Part shown: piece after piece, positions 59,019 through 64,000 of the stretch
How positions within the stretch are numbered: position 1 is the stretch's first letter
Layout of the letters: each line of letters opens with the position of its first letter
From: Straminergon stramineum
Taxonomy: Eukaryota > Streptophyta > Bryopsida > Hypnales > Calliergonaceae
Assembly (NCBI GenBank): GCA_963920665.1
Contig: OY987273.1
Span: forward strand, 4,528,501 to 4,592,500
Direction: 5' to 3'
Length of the DNA stretch: 64,000 nucleotides
The notes under the pieces: generated by a model
The model's database searches: none
Told to the model about the DNA's origin: nothing
What the model saw: only the letters and a program-made list of their open reading frames with translations
Position numbers and translations under genes: made by a program

Positions 59019-61859
59019 ATGAGTTCCAAAGATGTCCCCTTCGACAGTATTGTCTGGTCTCATGATGAAGTGCAAGGGCAAGACGAAATAGAGGTTGACA
59101 TTCTAGAGTGCGAAGGATTTCCAAGACGATGCTGGAATACAAGTGTTGTTACTCTATCCAACAATGCGGGAACTCTTGTTGGTGAAGGCATTTGCCATAG
59201 TGTAAACTCGGATCTAGTCCTCGGTGCTAATGGTTCCCTTGGGGACACTCATGTGGCAATACACATCTCAAAGACTCATTCTGAAGCAGACATCCCCCAC
59301 GAGCGGGTACGTGCTTTAGAAGCTTGGGATATTAAGCTTGTCCACTGTCGTGGGGAGGGTCTGTATGACCATGCAATCAGGGATAATTACAACCGTCTCC
59401 AAGCAATTCGTGCAAATCCACCGTCATCGAAGAGTAGCTGACCATATTCAAGTACTATTCGAAAGCCGCTGTGCGAGACATGCATCAAAATGAAAGACCT
59501 CCTTAGTCAAGAGTCCATCAATATGGTGTTGAGCAAAGTTTGTTGTAGTAAAAACTACGTCCAACCATTTCCAAGAGAGAAGATTCGAGCTTTCCGACTT
59601 TGCATGTACCAAAATTCAACATTCAAGCATAGAGCGTATCTCAAGACTGAAGTACATAGGCAGATGCATCGTGATTCACGAGGGAGAAGGGTGGTCACGA
59701 TAGATGAGATAGATGTGTGCAAGCAAGCTTAGATGCATATTGCTGGGGTTCCAGAGTCTACATTCTACCGCTACAAAAAATATGCCATGAAGGATGGTCG
59801 GGAAGCCAGGGACCATGGTAATTTGGGAATGTTGAAGCCAAGGCAACATACGGAACAAGTGTCTATAACTTTGAAGTGCATCTTCGAAAAGGAAGCGGAT
59901 CACATGCCACATAAATCCCACATGCTCAAATCAGGAGAAAAAATCGTATCAAAAATTTTGCCGGCTACGTTTCAGTGGAAGGGTCAGATGGCAAAAATCA
60001 ACGAAGTGAATGTGGCTTTCGGACTGAAGGAGGTTTCAACATCGAACTTGAGCAAGATTAGGTCTACTAAGTTCCCTGAGTATGATGTGAAGCAACCCAG
60101 AGACAACTTTGCTCGATGCATTGTTTGTGACAAATTACGTGAGCTCGTGAAGGGTGCTCTTTCTTGGTCAAAAAGTGCTCTGTTGTGGTCAATGAGGCTG
60201 GACAAACACCTTGCCAAGGCTCGCGTGCATAGAGAGCTCTATTATGCGAACCAATATTGGTCTCAAAAATCTCCACATGAATGTCTTACAATCATGCACG
60301 ACAAGATGGATCATGCAAAAACAGCTTCTCCAGTCTTTTCCCATAAAAGTAAGGACCTTGATGGTTTAACGAAGTTGCCTGTGTCCGTCACTGGCATGAT
60401 TGCGCATGGTCATGTTGATGTCTGCTATGCACATTATGGTTTGGATCTCTTTAAGCGTGATTCAAATTATACCATTGGGTCAATGGCAAAGTTGTTGCGA
60501 GACCTTGAAGAAGCATCGAAGTCATCTTCCAGGAAGTTGTTTGAAAATGTAGGGGCGACATCTTTGCTTAGAGCAGTGCTGAAGGATAAGGAAATGTGTC
60601 CAGCATCACTACCCTTGCCACCAGAACCTTTACTTCCAGCAACGCCATTACCGCCTATTCTAAACATGCAAATGGACAATGTCACCGGGGACAACAAAAA
60701 TAGATATGTATATTGTTTTTGGTCTCTACTAGTCGCAAACAAGATCTTTCGTGAAGTGTGTGTGAGTTTCATGATTGTTGGTCATACTCATGACGACATA
60801 GATGCTTTGTTTGGGAGATGGAGTATGCTTTTGCAGAAGGAGAGTTTTCCGACTGTCCCTGCACTCATGAAGTCGTTCATGGATGTAGAATCCATTCCTA
60901 CTATCCCATATCTAATTGAAGAGGTGCCCGATTTCAAGGGGTTCATTGCTAGTTCATTTCTTGATGGTGACAATATTCTAATTGGGCACACAAAGCCACA
61001 ACAAGTGAAGTTCTACCTAGATTCAGATGGAATTCCGGTCATGAAGTACAAGTTGAAGTGCACTGATGTAGATTGGAAAGGGAAAAATGGTAGGCCCATT
61101 AAGTTGTGGAAAGAAGATGATAAAGGGCAAAGTTAGTGGCCCCGTGGAGTACCAATGCCAGTACAACCTATGGAAATAAAAGGCACCAATGACATTGTGA
61201 AAGGTATATCTGGATTTGAGAAGTACTGGGAGAACTTGTGTAATGCAGATGTTACTAGAGAATACCAAAGGCGGTATGAGCATTTGGTTCACTATTGGCG
61301 TGATGTGAAGGTAGCAATGCAAAAACCGTTACCAAGCTCTACAGTTTTGCGGGATGGTTTTTGGCCCAAAACACGTGTTCAACGAACACGAGTGGATCAA
61401 TTAGGGGATGATGGCAAGGACCGTGAAGAGTTTGTGGAGGATGAAGCGTACGTTGGGCCTCGATCTAGTTGTCCAAAACCATCGTTTAGGGTGGGGCGTG
61501 ATTTATACAATGGGTACTTTTTTGCAGTTCGCCCCATGGATGGTGACAATTGACTTGTTTGGATTGCAAGGGCATTGTTAGATCCAAACAGTAATCCAGA
61601 GACACCGAATTGCATCCTCATTCAATATTTCCGTCCAACATCAAGAAGCAGGGAAGTTCAAGACAACTACACTGGATGGGACAACAATAGAGGTTTGCGT
61701 TGGAAGGTCGATGAAACTGAGCTGCCGGTTTGGGAGCAGACAAACGCTCTAATGACAGCATGGAGTTCTACTATAAGGAAGGACACCATCCATTGCTTGA
61801 TCAAGATTCCGGCTGTTCAAATTGAAGTCATCAACCAAAGTCTTGCATTGTACACTTGA
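59019..61859 (+). pseudogene. DUF7869-like putative transposase/RNase H-fold protein, copy 2 (946 codons, four stops)
   Basis: Same length and frame as copy 1 with no indel. Stops are TGA 59439 (copy 1 CGA), TAG 59730 (copy 1 TGG), TAG 61134 (copy 1 CAG) and TGA 61551 (copy 1 CGA). The motifs CCSKNY..PF, DKMD, QMDNVTGDNKNR and VGHTHDDIDALFGRWS are kept. In CCSKN the last Cys is replaced by Tyr (also Tyr in the third member). The start MSSKDVPFDSIVWSHDE at 59019 is open here where copy 1 has a stop. Neither copy could make the full protein without read-through; a functional source would have to be elsewhere. Confidence 0.75.
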
Positions 61860-62283
61860 TAACCAAAGATATGGTTGTGTATATGTACTACACATTTTGT
61901 AATAATGTAGTAGCACATCATCATTATTCTTGTAGTAATTGGAATTCAAATTTTATAGTACATGAAATAGGGTTCACTTGATTGGTTTTATATTATTGTT
62001 TGGTATTGCATATATGTTAGCAAGAATATATTATGCGTGTGTAGAACAATTGCAAGTACATATAGTATTATTATATGTATTTTCTTATGGTGTTTGATAT
62101 TCAATATTATTCAATGAAGTTGTTTAGATAATTATTGTTGTATATATGTCATTTGAAATTGTACATCCATTTCGACCAAAAGGATAGTGGGTGTATCCAC
62201 CTTTTATTTTGTTAATGTGTAAAGCTCTTGTTACATTTTGGGTAGGGGTTGGGTTGGTTGTTACAACTTTCCTGCCTACGAAT

Positions 62284-62412
62284 CTCACTTAGTAGCACCA
62301 AGTCATGTGTACAGATCGTGCACTCAGACGAATTCAATAGGAATCGAACCCGGACCACTTGAATGACATATACAACTCCTTACAACCAACCGTAGAGGTC
62401 ATGACTTGGTGT
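62284..62412 (-). repeat. SINE-like segment, copy 2
   Basis: Same inverted ends (62296-62307 and 62400-62411) and B-box-like word (62340-62353) as in copy 1. Confidence 0.4.
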
Positions 62413-62696
62413 TTAGTCTAGGACATGAACTTCAATTATATGAATCGGAGTTTTCCTCTCACAATGAACAAAATGTAATGCGGGGCTTACTAACCCTAAA
62501 AACTCTCATTTTAATGGAAATTCTACTTTCGAATTAATAAACTTAACATTTGTCGAGCTAAATTGGCTAAAATGAAATCTCAGTTTTTAGCATCTAAATG
62601 GATAACATTATTTTGAGAGAGTCTAAACCTCCCAAAATAATGAATATTGTGTTCCATTGAAGTATCTGACTCTCTTCAAATGACTGTGTAGGTATC

Positions 62697-64000
62697 ATGG
62701 ATGTTTGAGTTGATCCAATACTGGAGTATTCCTTCGATGAAGGGGACGTTGAAAACATTCCTGAAGTGACTCTAGAGATTCTTGACTACGAAGGCATCCC
62801 CTGATGTCTTTGGAGCACAAAGGTTGTCACCCTCCTAAATGCCACTGGTCGACTCATGGCGGAAAGAATAGTTCACAGCGTGAATACTAGCTTAATGCAA
62901 CGTTGTGATGGTCCCTTAGGAGATGCTTTTGTTGTTGTCCAAATTTCAAAGTCTTTGCACATCGAAGATGTTCCAAAGGATTGGAGGTATTCTCTCCGTG
63001 CATGGCCCATTCAATAGGTGTACTTGAATGGGGCTAGCCTCTGTGATCATACACTTCGTGATGACCACAACTGTCGACAAGTCAGACTATTGCAATCGTC
63101 TTCTTTGCGGGCTAGACTGTACATAAGCTCGATCATGAATCCTCCTCCTCAAGCTTGTGTGAAGTCTAAGGAATTTCTCACCCAAGAGTCCATCAATTCA
63201 ATGTCGAGCAAAGTTTGTTGCTCAAACAACTACGTGCAACCTTTTTCAAGGGAGAAGATTTGGGCTTTTCATAAACGCATGTACCATAACTCAAGTTTTG
63301 AGTTCTGATACCACATGAAGTTGGACGTTCATAGGCAGGTCCATCGTGACTCTCAAGGGAAGAGGGTGGTCACTATAGAAGGTATTGATGTTTGTTTGGC
63401 CGTGTGGAGACATATTTCACGTGTCTCGGAATCCACCTTCCATCGTTTTCAAGGGTATACTGCTAAAGAAGAACAAGCTCATGCTCACGGTAATTTGGTC
63501 ATGCAAAAGCCTCGGATGCACACATCACAAGATCAAGAAATTGAACTTGATCTTCAAGCATGCATAAACAAGATCAAGAAATTGAACTTCCCTGAGTATA
63601 GTGCCAAGAAGCCTGGAGATAATTTTGCATGTTGTTCTAAGTGTAATAGATTGCAAACTCTAAAAAGAACCGCAACTGTTGGGTTACAATGGAAATAGAC
63701 CCACATTTTAGAGAAACATTTGGCTGTAGCTCGAGCACATCGAGATCACTACTATGCAAACCGGTACAAGTTGAGTGCATACCCTCACAAATGCTTGACA
63801 ATCATGTATGGCAAAATAGATCATGCAAAAACTGCTTCTCCTGTGTTCTCACACAAGAGTAAGCAACTTGATGGACTAATGAAGCTGCCGATTTCAGTTA
63901 CAAGTATGATTGCTCACGGGCATGGGGATGTGCGTTATGCACATTACAGTCTTGACATCTTTCTTCATGACTCAAACTACACAATGGGGTCATTAGCAAA
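62697..64000 (+). pseudogene. Third, divergent DUF7869-like gene (partial, runs off window)
   Basis: The ATG at 62697 follows an acceptor-like GTGTAG. Blocks align with copies 1/2: LEILDYEGIP-stop-CLWSTKVVTLLNATG, HSVNTSL..CDGPLGDAFVVVQISKS, SKVCCSNNYVQPFSREKI, VHRQVHRDSQGKRVVTIEGIDVCLAVWRHISRVSESTFHRF, KLNFPEYSAKKPGDNFACC, CLTIMYGKIDHAKTASPVFSHKSK and YAHYSLDIFLHDSNYTMGSLAK. Several stops (for example TGA where copies have R in FPRRCW and KHRAY) and an internal gap of roughly 55-60 residues after PRMHTSQ mark decay. The DNxxxxNKN and VGHTH motifs would lie beyond the window. It keeps sense codons where copies 1 and 2 both break (DVC..AW). Confidence 0.7.

Larger units (their letters stand above)
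52200..62653 (+). repeat. Copy 2 of the direct repeat of at least 10.4 kb
   Basis: It matches 1-10398 from at least 52202 (GAACG.ATGT.ATTGCAT) to AATGAATATTGTGTT at 62639-62653. Relative to copy 1 it has about 655 extra bp (about 52908-53563), lacks about 200 bp after about 56810, and has a contracted minisatellite. The exact left end could not be fixed because copy 1 runs off the window. Confidence 0.85.

Overview
ORGANISM. The window looks like nuclear DNA of a green plant, most likely a non-seed plant or streptophyte alga. The reasons are interstitial TTTAGGG-type (CCCTAAA) telomere-like tracts, GT-AG introns, long AT-rich intergenic stretches, and gene families I associate with bryophyte, fern or charophyte genomes (DUF7869-like proteins and FCP1-like HAD proteins carrying DLNG). 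I cannot name the species. There is no sign of prokaryotic or organellar gene organisation. Nearly everything recognisable is repetitive, element-like and decayed by stop codons. No gene is clearly intact.

LAYOUT. (1) Positions 1-10398 and about 52200-62653 are two direct copies of one unit of at least 10.4 kb. Each has a simple-sequence and C-rich minisatellite head, about 4 kb of AT-rich non-coding DNA, a promoter-like TATA, a spliced leader, an intron loaded with eight palindromes, a 946-codon DUF7869-like frame, and a 3' tail ending in AATGAATATTGTGTT. A third, divergent DUF7869-like gene starts at 62697 and runs off the window. (2) Locus A (10458-17803, +), locus B (36448-33030, -), locus C (51139-44200, -) and perhaps a fragment E (about 43178-42996, -) are paralogues of one multi-exon family. 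The first reading frame (about 1270 codons) has a GQH[R/S] motif resembling ParB/Srx or DGQHR domains and a region resembling a degenerate beta-type amino-methyltransferase, with an SV40-like NLS in A. It is followed in A and C by an FCP1-like HAD-phosphatase domain and a short conserved tail exon. (3) 22.8-25.2 kb (-) holds a gag/coiled-coil-like pseudogene, D, whose 5' flank recurs at 32.8-33.1 kb, where it truncates B. (4) 28.4-31.5 kb (+) holds a RING-H2 pseudogene, F, flanked by related GC-rich minisatellites. (5) The remaining stretches (17.8-22, 25.7-27.5, 31.5-32.4, 37.3-42.5 kb) are AT-rich, without credible genes; they hold a foldback MITE-like element and a SINE-like sequence.

HOW THE PIECES MAY FIT. 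The most striking structure is a set of 17-21 bp near-perfect palindromes with core TCGA-N-TCGA and element-specific outer arms. They sit in introns. In loci A, B and C the same introns carry the same number of palindromes (one, then two), and the FCP1 intron lacks them in both A and C. The 3' terminus of the DUF7869 unit is shared by loci A and C, and these termini abut or lie close to the 5' introns of other members. My inference is a plant mobile-element superfamily in which a DUF7869-type (possibly DDE/RNase H-fold) protein and a ParB/methyltransferase/FCP1 gene set share ends and intronic palindromes. In-frame stops compared between paralogues are mostly TGG to TAG, CAG to TAG or CGA to TGA, as expected from deamination of methylated cytosines in silenced copies.
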